From Dyella thiooxydans (GTDB lineage: Bacteria > Pseudomonadota > Gammaproteobacteria > Xanthomonadales > Rhodanobacteraceae): 64,000 nucleotides of DNA. The position numbers and the translations under genes are program-made. Positions within the stretch are counted from its first letter, which is position 1. Each line of letters opens with the position of its first letter. Positions 1 through 9,615 of this stretch are shown in pieces. A model generated the notes under the pieces. It was not told the DNA's origin and made no database searches. It was given only the letters and a program-made list of their open reading frames with translations. The DNA lies in NCBI RefSeq assembly GCF_001641285.1, contig NZ_CP014841.1, positions 1,922,001-1,986,000 on the forward strand. The letters are read 5' to 3'.

Positions 1-299
1 TTTTTCGGCGCGGCGTAGTAGCTGATCGCCTGGTAGTCCACCGCCGGCACCTTGAGCTTGGCCCAGTCCGGCGTCGGCATGGTGAGCCAGTGGCGGTAGG
101 CCTTCAGGCGCCACTCGGTCATCCACTCCGGCTCGCCCTTGCGCGCGGACAGCGCGCGCACGACGTCCTCGTTCAGGCCCGGCGGCAGGTAGTCGGTCTC
201 GATGTCGGTGACGAAGCCGGCGGCGTAGCGACGGCCGAGCGCCTCGATGACCTCGGCGTTCTCCACCGGCGCGGTGGTCTCGGTGTGTTCGCTGCTCAT
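1..299 (-). CDS. sufB: Fe-S cluster assembly protein SufB (5' part only)
   Basis: This is the N-terminal ~99 residues of SufB, the scaffold subunit of the SufBCD complex that builds Fe-S clusters in the cytoplasm; the rest runs off the left edge. The reading begins MSSEHTETTAPVENAEVIEA and continues with a stretch typical of SufB N-termini (YLPPGLNEDVVRALSARKGE, then PEWMTEWRLKAYRHW). The start codon overlaps the stop of the upstream regulator by four bases (ATGA), so the two are translationally coupled. The catalytic and beta-helix core is outside the window. Identification rests on family resemblance plus the adjacent SUF regulator. Confidence 0.88.
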   Translation of the reverse strand, partial: MSSEHTETTAPVENAEVIEALGRRYAAGFVTDIETDYLPPGLNEDVVRALSARKGEPEWMTEWRLKAYRHWLTMPTPDWAKLKVPAVDYQAISYYAAPK

Positions 300-754
300 G
301 CGGTGGTCCTGCCCTTGATCTCGCTGATGGCGATGGTCGCCAGCGCCGGCGTGGCCGGCGGTCGAAGCATGTCGGCCAGGCTCACGCCGCGCAGGGCGTC
401 GTCGAGCACCTGGTTGATCCGCCGCCAGCTGCCGCGCACGCCGCACTGCGACTCGCGCTCGCACTGGCCGTCGGTGCCGCACTCGGTCATGCCGATGCGC
501 CCTTCCATCGCCTCGACGATCTCGCCCAGGTTGATCTCGCCGGCCGGGCGCGCGAGGCGATAGCCGCCGTTGACGCCGCGGAACGACTCGACCAGGCCGG
601 CGTGCCCGAGCGACTTCAGCAGCTTGCTCACCGTCGGCAGCTCCAGATGCGCCTCGTCGGCGATCTGCGCCGTGCTGAGCACGTCGTCGGGATGCGCGGC
701 GATGCAGGTCATCACCACGGTGGCGTAATCGGTGAGGCGGCTGACGCGGAGCAT
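296..754 (-). CDS. Rrf2-family SUF system regulator (SufR/IscR-like)
   Basis: A 152-residue Rrf2-type transcription factor. A winged helix occupies about residues 1-80, with a recognition segment around LELPTVSKLLKSLGHAGLVE and a wing around RGVNGGYRL. Three cysteines at 92, 98 and 104 (C-x5-C-x5-C) are spaced like the Fe-S ligands of the gammaproteobacterial SUF-type Rrf2 regulators. Such proteins bind a cluster and repress or activate the suf operon according to cluster supply. The ATG at 754 is chosen because family members start MLR(V/L)S+LTDYA; the longer upstream reading is not conserved-looking. It heads the operon and overlaps sufB by 4 bp. Autoregulation is inferred from a promoter with a short dyad just upstream. 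Confidence 0.9.
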   Translation of the reverse strand: MLRVSRLTDYATVVMTCIAAHPDDVLSTAQIADEAHLELPTVSKLLKSLGHAGLVESFRGVNGGYRLARPAGEINLGEIVEAMEGRIGMTECGTDGQCERESQCGVRGSWRRINQVLDDALRGVSLADMLRPPATPALATIAISEIKGRTTA

Positions 755-784
755 GACGGGGGGATTCCGACAAATCAGACCAAA

Positions 785-813
785 ATGGTACGGATTAAGG
801 CCGCAACGGTCAA
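785..813 (-). promoter_or_regulatory. Putative sigma-70 promoter of the suf operon with overlapping dyad
   Basis: On the minus strand TTGACC (808-813) is followed by a 17-base spacer and TACCAT (785-790). The -10 box sits in the small dyad ACCATTTTGGT, which could be the regulator's operator. The resulting 5' leader would be about 25 nt. The dyad is short and the binding assignment is inference. Confidence 0.45.
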
Positions 814-905
814 TCCGGACACGTCGTCGCAATCCCGATTGCACCATGTGCGGGCAAAGCTTCGCACCGCTTCCGAGCGCAGCGAGCCCGACCACACCCC
901 CATAG

Positions 906-2682
<1,777 letters not shown>

Positions 2683-2687
2683 TCGAT

Positions 2688-2723
2688 CCGATGCTGGGCG
2701 GCCGGGCGGCCGCCCAGCATCGG
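2688..2723. terminator. Long GC hairpin between convergent amtB and EAL gene
   Basis: A perfect 16-bp inverted repeat (2688-2703 against 2708-2723) with a 4-base loop begins 6 bases after the amtB stop. Neither side has a clear T-run, so it may act as a Rho-assisted or bidirectional transcript end rather than a classic intrinsic terminator. Confidence 0.5.
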
Positions 2724-2748
2724 CCGGATGCTTCGGACACGGTGCGGT

Positions 2749-3981
2749 CTAGCCGCCGAAGCGAGCGACGAAGTCGCCTGCCGGTATGGGTTGGCCAAGG
2801 TGATGGCCCTGGCCGAAATCGCAGCCCATCCCCGCCAGCAACGCCTGGGTTGCCGGATCCTCGATACCCTCGGCCACGGTCACCAGATCGAGATGGTGGG
2901 CCATGTCGATGATTGCGCGCATCAACTTGGCGCCACGCGCATCGCCCTCGAGCCCGCGCACCAGCGAGATGTCGATCTTCAGCTCGGTCGCCTGGAATTT
3001 GCGCAGGTAGGCGATGCTGGCATAGCCGGTGCCGAAGTCATCGATCGCGACGCCGAGGCCACGATCGCGCAGGCGGCGAAGCACGCGCACGGTCTGCTCC
3101 AGGTCGTTCACCAGCGCCGTCTCGGTCACCTCGGCGACGATACGCTCGGGCGCGATGCCCCAGATCTCCAGTGCACCGGTCAGCTTCTCGACCAGCCCGG
3201 GCTGGTCGAACACCCGCGGTGAGAGGTTGATCGAGAACTTCATCCCCACCGACGAGCGCAGCTGTGCCACATGCCGCAGGGTGGCGTTGATGCTCCAATG
3301 AGTGAGCGGCCCGATCAGTCCGCTCTGCTCGGCGAACGGCACGAAATCCGCGGGCGAGATACCCACCCGGCCGCCACCCGCCGGCCAGCGCGCGAGCGAT
3401 TCGGCCCCCACCACCCCGCCGCCCTGCAGATCGAGGATCGGCTGCAGGAACACCGCCAGCCGGTTGCCCTCGATGGCATCGTGAAGCTCACCGTAGCGCA
3501 CCACCACCGGATCGCTGGCGCCGTCATGGATCGCGTGCTGCTCACCCAGCCGCAGCGCTTCGTCCAGTGCCGCGTCCGCTCGCAACAGGACCGCCTCGGG
3601 ACCGTCGCCATGGTCTGGATACAGTGCGATACCCATGACCGGCCGGGCCCGCCAGGGCTCGCCCCGCCCGACCACCGGCTGCTCGAACACCTGCATCAGC
3701 CGGGTCACCGCCAACAATGCATGCTGGGCATTGCGCATGCCCGGAAGCAGCAGGGCGAAGCGGTCCTCGCCGATCTGCAGCGCCGTGTCCAGCGGACGCA
3801 GCACGTCGGCAATCAGCCTCAGCACCTGCTCGACTGCCGCGTCACCGGCGGCGTAGCCGAACCGCAGCCGCCGCTCGCGCAGCCCCTCGACCTGGAGCAC
3901 GACCGCAGCTATGCGATCCTCTCCCGCGAGCGCCAGGATCGCGGCTTCGAAAGCCGACCGCAGCGCATCCCGATTCAGCAA
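2749..3981 (-). CDS. EAL-domain c-di-GMP phosphodiesterase with degenerate GGDEF
   Basis: A 410-residue cytoplasmic protein. Residues ~1-150 form a GGDEF-like domain whose signature is reduced to GEDRF, so it should not make c-di-GMP. Residues ~160-405 form an EAL domain. The signature is ESL (AESLARW) rather than EAL, but the other catalytic positions are present: Asn in SINLSP, Glu in EVTETAL, the Asp pair in DDFGTGYAS, Lys in ELKIDI and Glu in AEGIED. It is therefore probably an active c-di-GMP hydrolase. The start is a TTG inside the end of the HD-GYP gene (overlap 7 bp), so the two c-di-GMP genes form an operon. No membrane or sensor domain is visible. Confidence 0.85.
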   Translation of the reverse strand: MLNRDALRSAFEAAILALAGEDRIAAVVLQVEGLRERRLRFGYAAGDAAVEQVLRLIADVLRPLDTALQIGEDRFALLLPGMRNAQHALLAVTRLMQVFEQPVVGRGEPWRARPVMGIALYPDHGDGPEAVLLRADAALDEALRLGEQHAIHDGASDPVVVRYGELHDAIEGNRLAVFLQPILDLQGGGVVGAESLARWPAGGGRVGISPADFVPFAEQSGLIGPLTHWSINATLRHVAQLRSSVGMKFSINLSPRVFDQPGLVEKLTGALEIWGIAPERIVAEVTETALVNDLEQTVRVLRRLRDRGLGVAIDDFGTGYASIAYLRKFQATELKIDISLVRGLEGDARGAKLMRAIIDMAHHLDLVTVAEGIEDPATQALLAGMGCDFGQGHHLGQPIPAGDFVARFGG

Positions 3982-5237
3982 GCAGTGGCTCCCCGCACGC
4001 CCCGGTCGGCGCCTCCCTGCAGGAAGAGGTCGGCGGTATCGATGCCGTACTCGCCCGGCGCCAGGCCCCGGCGGATGTGGACCTGCGGCTTGCCCTCGGG
4101 CTGGTTCATCAGGTCCATCACCTGGAAGGTGGTCAGCGCCAGCTTGTCCGGCGTACTCAGGATCACCACCCGCGGCGTCAGCCGGCGCGCCTGGTTCTGC
4201 GCCAGCACCACTGCGACCTCGCCGGTGGTCAGCTCGACCATCGAGCCGGTGGGGTAGACGCCCAGGCAGACCTGGAACTGCTCGACCAGCTCGGCCTGGA
4301 ACTGGGTTCCCTTGGCCGCGTAGATCGCGCGCAGGGCCTGGTGGCGGGACACCGCCGGCCGGTAGGTGTGCTCGCTGATCATCGAATGGTAGGCGTCGAT
4401 GATCGACAGCATGCGACCGGCCAGCGGAATCTCCACGCCGGCCAGCCCGGCCGGGTAGCCCTGGCCGTCGTGTCGCTCGTGGTGGGTGCGGACGATGTCG
4501 ATCACGTCGGCATCGCGCAGCTCAGATGCATGGAGGATATCCAGGCCGTGGGCCACGTGCTGGCGGATCTGCTCCATCTCTTCCGCGCTCGGCCTGCCGG
4601 GGTGCGTCAGCAACTCCGCCGGCACCCGCGCCTTGCCCACGTCCATCAGCAGACCGCCTGCGGCGAGGCTGACGATGGTCTCTTCGGCGAAGCCCATGTG
4701 CCGGCCGAACAGCGCGGCCAGCACGCTGCAGTGGATGGCGTGGTTGTAGGAATAACTGTCGCGGCGGCGCAGGCCCTCGACCCAGAAGAACGCATCGGCG
4801 CTGCGCAGCACGCTGGCGACCAGTGGGCGCACGGCCTGCTCGACGCTTTCCACCGGCAGCTCGCGCCCCTGCATCACGTCGTCGAAGACCCGGTCGACCA
4901 GGGTAGACGCCTGCTCCATCGCCTCGCGGGCGCGCGGCAGTTCCTCGGCGAAGTCCACCTCGTCGCGATAGCCGATGCGTGCCTGGAAGCGAGCCTCGGG
5001 CAGCTCGGTGCGGTTGAGGATCTTCAGCGGGACGTTGTCGATAATCACCTGCCGGCGTGCATCGACGTAGACGAAACGGCAAAGTTCGCGGAGCTTGTCG
5101 ATGTCCTCCAGCGAACGCACCTCCAGCCCCTGCAACGGGAACGGGGTCTGCTCCCACGGCAGATCGAGCCGCGAGACGTACATGCCGAGCTTGACATCGG
5201 CGACGTCGATGCAGCGTTCTTCCAGTTCAAACGCCAT
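3975..5237 (-). CDS. DUF3391/HD-GYP protein with altered HD motif
   Basis: A ~420-residue cytoplasmic protein. An N-terminal DUF3391-like region (about 1-130) precedes an HD-GYP domain (about 150-330). The first ligand His (NHAIHCSV), DVGK, the His in RQHVAHG, the HH pair and the GYP signature (HHERHDGQGYP) are present. However, the defining HD pair reads MD in GGLLMDVGKARVP, and the later DAxDAM motif reads DAYHSM. Metal binding, and so phosphodiesterase activity, may be changed. A ~90-residue C-terminal extension follows. ATG at 5237 is used; a GTG three codons upstream is an alternative. The downstream EAL gene overlaps its 3' end. Confidence 0.85.
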   Translation of the reverse strand: MAFELEERCIDVADVKLGMYVSRLDLPWEQTPFPLQGLEVRSLEDIDKLRELCRFVYVDARRQVIIDNVPLKILNRTELPEARFQARIGYRDEVDFAEELPRAREAMEQASTLVDRVFDDVMQGRELPVESVEQAVRPLVASVLRSADAFFWVEGLRRRDSYSYNHAIHCSVLAALFGRHMGFAEETIVSLAAGGLLMDVGKARVPAELLTHPGRPSAEEMEQIRQHVAHGLDILHASELRDADVIDIVRTHHERHDGQGYPAGLAGVEIPLAGRMLSIIDAYHSMISEHTYRPAVSRHQALRAIYAAKGTQFQAELVEQFQVCLGVYPTGSMVELTTGEVAVVLAQNQARRLTPRVVILSTPDKLALTTFQVMDLMNQPEGKPQVHIRRGLAPGEYGIDTADLFLQGGADRGVRGATAC

Positions 5238-5625
5238 GACGTACACCGCGGGCGAGCCCGTGCCGCGGACCGGCCCCGCGGCGCGGACCGTCCACGTTGC
5301 CCGACGATGTCGTCGCGCGCGCGACGGTCACCGGGAGACGTAGTCCGGACAAATGCGACGACAAGACCAGATGCATCGAGCTCAAAGGCAGGAATTCCCC
5401 TCGGCTGGCCGGCCTGCATCACCCGGGCGCTACGGCCGCCGTCCGCCTAAGGTGGCCCACAATGCGCGCCGGTTCAAGCGGTAACGCGGCGTCGGGAAAA
5501 ATCAGTTCGAGCAGAGACTTGCCGGTGATCGGCAGGAAAACGGTTTCGCAACGCCGGCGCCTCCCCGGCTTCCGCGGACGGGCGCTGACGCTAGACTGGC
5601 ATTTTTCGCCCGGGCCTCGCCGCCG
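5238..5625. other. 388-base divergent spacer before amgK
   Basis: No gene is seen here. The spacer separates the minus-strand HD-GYP gene from plus-strand amgK. A dyad TGCCG-gtgat-CGGCA lies at 5520-5534. A weak plus-strand promoter candidate (TTCCGC at 5570-5575, 16 bases, TAGACT at 5592-5597) would give a ~22-nt leader for amgK. No convincing promoter for the HD-GYP gene was found. Confidence 0.4.
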
Positions 5626-6651
5626 ATGACCTCCACCGAACGCGCCAACGAACGCCTCGCCTGGCTGCGCCGCACGCTCGGCGACGACCGCCTCACGCTG
5701 GAGAGCGCATCGTCCGACGCCAGCTTCCGCAGCTACTGGCGTACCCGCCACGACGGCCGCAGCTGGATCGTGATGGATTCGCCACCGGCCCTGGAGGATC
5801 CGGCGCCGTGGCTGGCGATCGGACGCCGCCTTGCCGACGCCGGCCTGCATGTGCCCGCGGTGCATGAAGCCGACCTCGCGCAGGGCTTCCTGCTGATCGA
5901 GGATCTCGGCACCCGTACCTACCTGCCGGAATTGAACGAAGGCTCGGTCGAACAGCTCTACGGTGCCGCGCTCGACGCGCTGCTGCGCATCCAGACCCGC
6001 ATGGGTACCACGGACCTGGCCCACTACGACCGTGCGTTCCTGGCCCGCGAGCTGGCGATCCTGCCGGAATGGTTTCTCGGCCGGCACCTGGGCGTGACGC
6101 CCGACGACGATGAGCTGGAAACGCTGGAGGAAGCCTTCGGCGTGCTGCTGGACAGCGCGCTGGCGCAGCCGACCGTGTTCGTGCACCGCGACTTCCACAG
6201 CCGCAACCTGCTGGTGATCGACGACGACACGCCGCTGGCCAGCCCCGGCATCATCGATTTCCAGGGCGCGTTGGCCGGCCCGATCGCCTACGACCTCGCC
6301 TCGCTGCTGCGCGACTGCTACATCGCCTGGCCGCGCGAGCGCGTCGAGGCCTGGGTCGAGGCCTATCGCGAGCGCCTGCACGGCGCCGGGCTGATCGACG
6401 ACGAGGTCGATACCGCCACCTTCCTGCGCTGGTTCGACCTGATCGGCCTGCAGCGTCACCTGAAGGTGCTGGGCATCTTCTGCCGGCTCGCCTACCGCGA
6501 CGGCAAGCGCGGCTACCTGGCCGACCTGCCCCGCGTATCCGACTACGTGATCGACATCGCCGGCAGCTACCCCGAACTGCAGCCGATGGCCGACCTGCTG
6601 GCGCGACACGTCGGCGATCGCGACCTCACCACCCATCCGGTACCCGCATGA
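5626..6651 (+). CDS. amgK: N-acetylmuramate/N-acetylglucosamine kinase AmgK
   Basis: A 341-residue kinase of the aminoglycoside-phosphotransferase fold. AmgK phosphorylates the anomeric carbon of MurNAc or GlcNAc during peptidoglycan recycling, feeding MurU and so bypassing de novo UDP-MurNAc synthesis (the fosfomycin-insensitive route of Pseudomonas). Visible marks are the nucleotide-binding region (IVMDSPPALED, LLIEDLGTRTY), the catalytic loop VFVHRDFHSRNLL and the metal-binding GIIDFQGALAGPIAYDLAS. Its last codons overlap murU by 4 bp (ATGA). The murU partner makes the assignment strong; without it a generic phosphotransferase name would apply. Confidence 0.92.
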   Translation: MTSTERANERLAWLRRTLGDDRLTLESASSDASFRSYWRTRHDGRSWIVMDSPPALEDPAPWLAIGRRLADAGLHVPAVHEADLAQGFLLIEDLGTRTYLPELNEGSVEQLYGAALDALLRIQTRMGTTDLAHYDRAFLARELAILPEWFLGRHLGVTPDDDELETLEEAFGVLLDSALAQPTVFVHRDFHSRNLLVIDDDTPLASPGIIDFQGALAGPIAYDLASLLRDCYIAWPRERVEAWVEAYRERLHGAGLIDDEVDTATFLRWFDLIGLQRHLKVLGIFCRLAYRDGKRGYLADLPRVSDYVIDIAGSYPELQPMADLLARHVGDRDLTTHPVPA

Positions 6652-7355
6652 GGCATGCGCTGATCTTCGCCGCGGGCCTGGGCGAACGCATGCGCCCGCT
6701 CACCGACCGCACCCCCAAACCCCTGCTCGCGGTCGGCGGCAAGCCGCTGATCGTATGGCACCTGGAAAAGCTGGCGGCGCTCGGCGTGCACTATGTGGTG
6801 ATCAACACCTCGCACCTGGCCGACCAGTTTCCCGAGGCGCTCGGTGACGGCGCGCGCTGGGGCCTGCGCATCCGCTACGCGTACGAGGGAGCGACGCCGC
6901 TGGAGACCGGCGGCGGCATGCTCAACGCACTGCCGCTGCTGGGGCCGGAACCGTTCCTGGCGATCAACGGCGACATCTGGGCCGACCTCGATCTCGCCCG
7001 CCTGCCCGCCGAGCCGCGCGGCGTGGCGCACCTGGTGATGGTGGACAACCCGCCCCACCATCCGGGGGGCGACTTTCACCTGGACGCCGACGGACACCTG
7101 CATGCCCGGGGCGAACCGCGCCTCACCTTTGCCGGCGTGGGGGTCTATCGCCGGGAGGTGCTCGATGGCTGGCAGGAGCATGCATCGACGACCCTGCCCG
7201 GCCAGCCGCCGCGCTTCCCGCTCGCGCCCCTGCTGCGCACCGCGATGGCCCGCGCCGCAGTGGACGGCATGCATCATCGCGGGCACTGGACCGACGTAGG
7301 CACGCCCGAGCGTCTGGCCGAGCTCGAGCGGGCCTTGTTCCCAGGCAGCCGCTAG
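6648..7355 (+). CDS. murU: N-acetylmuramate-1-phosphate uridylyltransferase MurU
   Basis: A 235-residue nucleotidyltransferase that converts MurNAc-1-phosphate and UTP to UDP-MurNAc in the cell-wall recycling shunt. It opens with the nucleotidyltransferase P-loop-like signature FAAGLGERMRPLTDRTPKPL at residues 7-26. The metal-binding Asp lies in AINGDIWADLD near 105, and a typical ETGGGM segment contacts the uridine. Length matches Pseudomonas MurU. It is translationally coupled to amgK. Its TAG stop shares the tetranucleotide CTAG (7352-7355) with the stop of convergent motB, leaving no intergenic space or terminator between them. Confidence 0.93.
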   Translation: MRHALIFAAGLGERMRPLTDRTPKPLLAVGGKPLIVWHLEKLAALGVHYVVINTSHLADQFPEALGDGARWGLRIRYAYEGATPLETGGGMLNALPLLGPEPFLAINGDIWADLDLARLPAEPRGVAHLVMVDNPPHHPGGDFHLDADGHLHARGEPRLTFAGVGVYRREVLDGWQEHASTTLPGQPPRFPLAPLLRTAMARAAVDGMHHRGHWTDVGTPERLAELERALFPGSR

Positions 7356-8593
7356 GGCAATCGCGTCGTCGTTGCCGCCGCCGGGTAGCCGGCGGCCTGG
7401 ATCGCCCGCACCGCCGCAGGCATCGCGCCCTCCCGGCCGGGTCGGACCGTCGCGGACATGCCTGCGTCCTGCACGGCCCGCACCGCGGCCGGCATCGGCG
7501 GCAGGCCCTGGGCAGCAGGCGTCGCCAGGCCAACTGGTGCCGCGCTTGCGGCCGACTCGTTGGCGGCAGAGCGCGACTCGACCACCGTCGGCGTCGACGG
7601 CGCGGTCACCGTCATCGCCGGCGCCACCGGCGAGGCGGCAAGCGAAGCGGCGATGGCCGGGGCGGCATCCGCCGTCGGCTGGGCCGAAGCGGCCGCTGCC
7701 GGCGCGCTGTCGGCCCCTTCCGGGGACTTGGCTGCCTCGGCCGCCTCGTGCGTCATCACGATGATGCTGATGCGCCGATTGATCGCCGCGCCGGGATCGT
7801 TCTTGTCGAACGGCACCGAATCGGCCAGGCCGACCACACGGGCGATCTTGCCGTTCTGCAGGCCACCCTCGATCAGTGCCCGTCGCGCGGCATTGGCGCG
7901 ATCGGCGGAAAGCTCCCAGTTGCTGTAGTCGCGGCCGTTCGAATACGGCGCGTCGTCGGTGTGGCCGGAGATGCTGATCGGGTTCGGCACCTTGTTGATG
8001 AAACTGGCCAGCTCGTGAAGGATGTCGACGGTGTAGTCCTTCAGTCGCGCGCTGCCGAGATCGAACATCGGGCGGTTCTGCTTGTCCACGATCTGGATGC
8101 GCAGACCTTCGGAAGTGATGTCCAGCAGCAACTGGTCCTTGAACGGCGCCAGCGCCTGGCTCTTCTGGATGGCCGCATTGAGCTGCTGCATCAGGTCTTC
8201 CAGGCGCGCCTTTTCCTGCGCCTTGGCGAGCTTCTCCAGGTCCTCCTTGGAGGTCTGCGGCTTGGCATACCGGCGCTCGTTGCCCGGGCCCTTCGGAATG
8301 TCCATCGCACCGCCGAGCTTGATCATGCTGTCGCTGGCGCCGCCGGCGCCCACCTGCCCCGGTGGTGCGACCGTGGCCTGGCCCTGCTGCATGCTCGGGT
8401 TGTTGAAGTATTCGGCGATCGCCGCCTTCTGCTGCTTGGTGCCCTGGCCGAGCAGCCACATGACCAGAAAGAACGCCATCATCGCCGTCACGAAGTCGGC
8501 ATAGGCGACTTTCCAGGCCCCACCGTGGTGTCCGCCGCTGATCCGCTTGATCTTGCGGACGACGATGACCGGTTCGCCCTGGTCCTCGCTCAT
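7352..8593 (-). CDS. motB: Flagellar stator protein MotB with Ala/Pro-rich tail
   Basis: A 413-residue stator subunit. One transmembrane helix (about 29-50) carries the proton-binding Asp33 in AYADFVTAMMAFF. A plug/linker and coiled segment (about 130-165) follow, then an OmpA-like peptidoglycan-binding domain with ISGHTDDAPY near 230 and RADRANAARR-type residues. About 110 C-terminal residues past the OmpA domain are rich in Ala, Pro and Ser and contain a twice-repeated MPAAVRA(I/V)Q(A/D)AG unit (DNA 7388-7423 and 7460-7495). Most MotB proteins lack such a tail. It overlaps motA by 4 bp and is transcribed with it. Confidence 0.92.
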   Translation of the reverse strand: MSEDQGEPVIVVRKIKRISGGHHGGAWKVAYADFVTAMMAFFLVMWLLGQGTKQQKAAIAEYFNNPSMQQGQATVAPPGQVGAGGASDSMIKLGGAMDIPKGPGNERRYAKPQTSKEDLEKLAKAQEKARLEDLMQQLNAAIQKSQALAPFKDQLLLDITSEGLRIQIVDKQNRPMFDLGSARLKDYTVDILHELASFINKVPNPISISGHTDDAPYSNGRDYSNWELSADRANAARRALIEGGLQNGKIARVVGLADSVPFDKNDPGAAINRRISIIVMTHEAAEAAKSPEGADSAPAAAASAQPTADAAPAIAASLAASPVAPAMTVTAPSTPTVVESRSAANESAASAAPVGLATPAAQGLPPMPAAVRAVQDAGMSATVRPGREGAMPAAVRAIQAAGYPAAATTTRLP

Positions 8594-9450
8594 GCCGCAG
8601 CGCCCTTGAGGTGCAGCTCGAGATCCTGGAAGCTCGGGCGGGACTGCGACGACAGCGACTTGCGCGCGAACTCCACCGCCACCTTGGGGTTGTAGCCGCG
8701 CAAGTTGGCGATCAGCGCCACCTTCACGCACTCGAACGCCTTGCTGTCCTCCTTCACCTTCGACTCCATCGCCTGCGCCAGCGGACCGATGAAGCCGTAG
8801 GCCAGCAGGATGCCGAGGAAGGTGCCGACCAGCGCGGCGGCGATGTGCTCGCCGATGGCGGAGGTGTCGCCACCGTTGAGCGAGCCCATCGTGATCACGA
8901 TGCCGAGCACTGCCGCCACGATGCCGAAGCCGGGCATCGCGTCGGCCATCTTGGCCACCGCGTGCGCCGGGGCCTCGGCTTCGTGATGGTGGGTTTCCAG
9001 CTCGTAGTCGAGCAGCGGCTCGAGTTCGTGCGCGTTCATGCTGCCGCTGACCATCAGGCGCAGGCAATCGGTGATGAAATCGACGAGATGGTGCTCGCGG
9101 ATCAACCGCGGATACTTGGTGAAGATCGGACTCTCTTCCGGGTTCTCGATGTGCGACTCGAGTGCCAGCAGGCCTTCCTTCCGCGCCACGCTGAAGATGT
9201 CGTAGAGCAGCGAGAGCAGGTCCACGTAGTCCTGCTTCTTGTATTTGGGTCCCTTGATAAGGCCGATGGCATCCTGGATCGATGCCTTGACGATCTTCGA
9301 CGGATTGGCGCTGAGGAACGCGCCCAGCGCCCCGCCACCGATGATCAACAGCTCGTAGGGTTGCCACAGCGCGGCGAGATGTCCGTGGGACAGCACGAAA
9401 CCGCCCACCACGGCGATAATCACGACCAGGGCACCGACGACGACAAGCAT
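8590..9450 (-). CDS. motA: Flagellar stator protein MotA
   Basis: A 286-residue inner-membrane protein that with MotB forms the proton-driven stator. Four hydrophobic segments are visible: about 2-20, 31-50, 168-190 and 200-220. The large cytoplasmic loop between segments 2 and 3 contains the charged torque-generating region (LFDIFSVARKEG-like, MNAHELEPLLDYELETHH). Prolines of the FGIVAAVLGI region and ADAMPGFGI match the family. ATG at 9450 gives the conserved N-terminus MLVVVGALVVIIAV. A sigma-28-type promoter lies 50-76 bases upstream. Other flagellar genes are not in the window, so this stator pair stands apart. Confidence 0.95.
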   Translation of the reverse strand: MLVVVGALVVIIAVVGGFVLSHGHLAALWQPYELLIIGGGALGAFLSANPSKIVKASIQDAIGLIKGPKYKKQDYVDLLSLLYDIFSVARKEGLLALESHIENPEESPIFTKYPRLIREHHLVDFITDCLRLMVSGSMNAHELEPLLDYELETHHHEAEAPAHAVAKMADAMPGFGIVAAVLGIVITMGSLNGGDTSAIGEHIAAALVGTFLGILLAYGFIGPLAQAMESKVKEDSKAFECVKVALIANLRGYNPKVAVEFARKSLSSQSRPSFQDLELHLKGAAA

Positions 9451-9499
9451 GTTCCATTCCGCCTTTGATTGAAGATGCCGTGACCCCGGCACCTTCCGT

Positions 9500-9526
9500 T
9501 TATCGGCGGACCTTTCGGCAAGTTGA
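9500..9526 (-). promoter_or_regulatory. Sigma-28 (FliA) promoter of motAB
   Basis: On the minus strand TCAACTTG (9519-9526), 11 bases, then GCCGATAA (9500-9507). The -10 element is a perfect match to the FliA consensus TAAAGTTT-N11-GCCGATAA and the -35 matches at five of eight positions. Transcription would start near 9493, about 43 bases before motA. Confidence 0.82.
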
Positions 9527-9560
9527 GGCTTTTCGTGCGAACGGTTGCATGAACGTGCGC

Positions 9561-9593
9561 ACAAAAGAAAAGCCCGGCATGAGCCGGGCTTTT
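9561..9593 (-). terminator. Intrinsic terminator after secF
   Basis: A perfect 11-bp stem (AAAAGCCCGGC / GCCGGGCTTTT, 9568-9578 and 9583-9593) with a 4-base loop is followed on the minus strand by a T-rich tract (TTTTCTTTTG). It lies 23 bases past the secF stop and closes the tgt-yajC-secDF cluster. Confidence 0.9.
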
Positions 9594-9615
9594 CCGTTGC
9601 GGACCGCTGCGCCGA

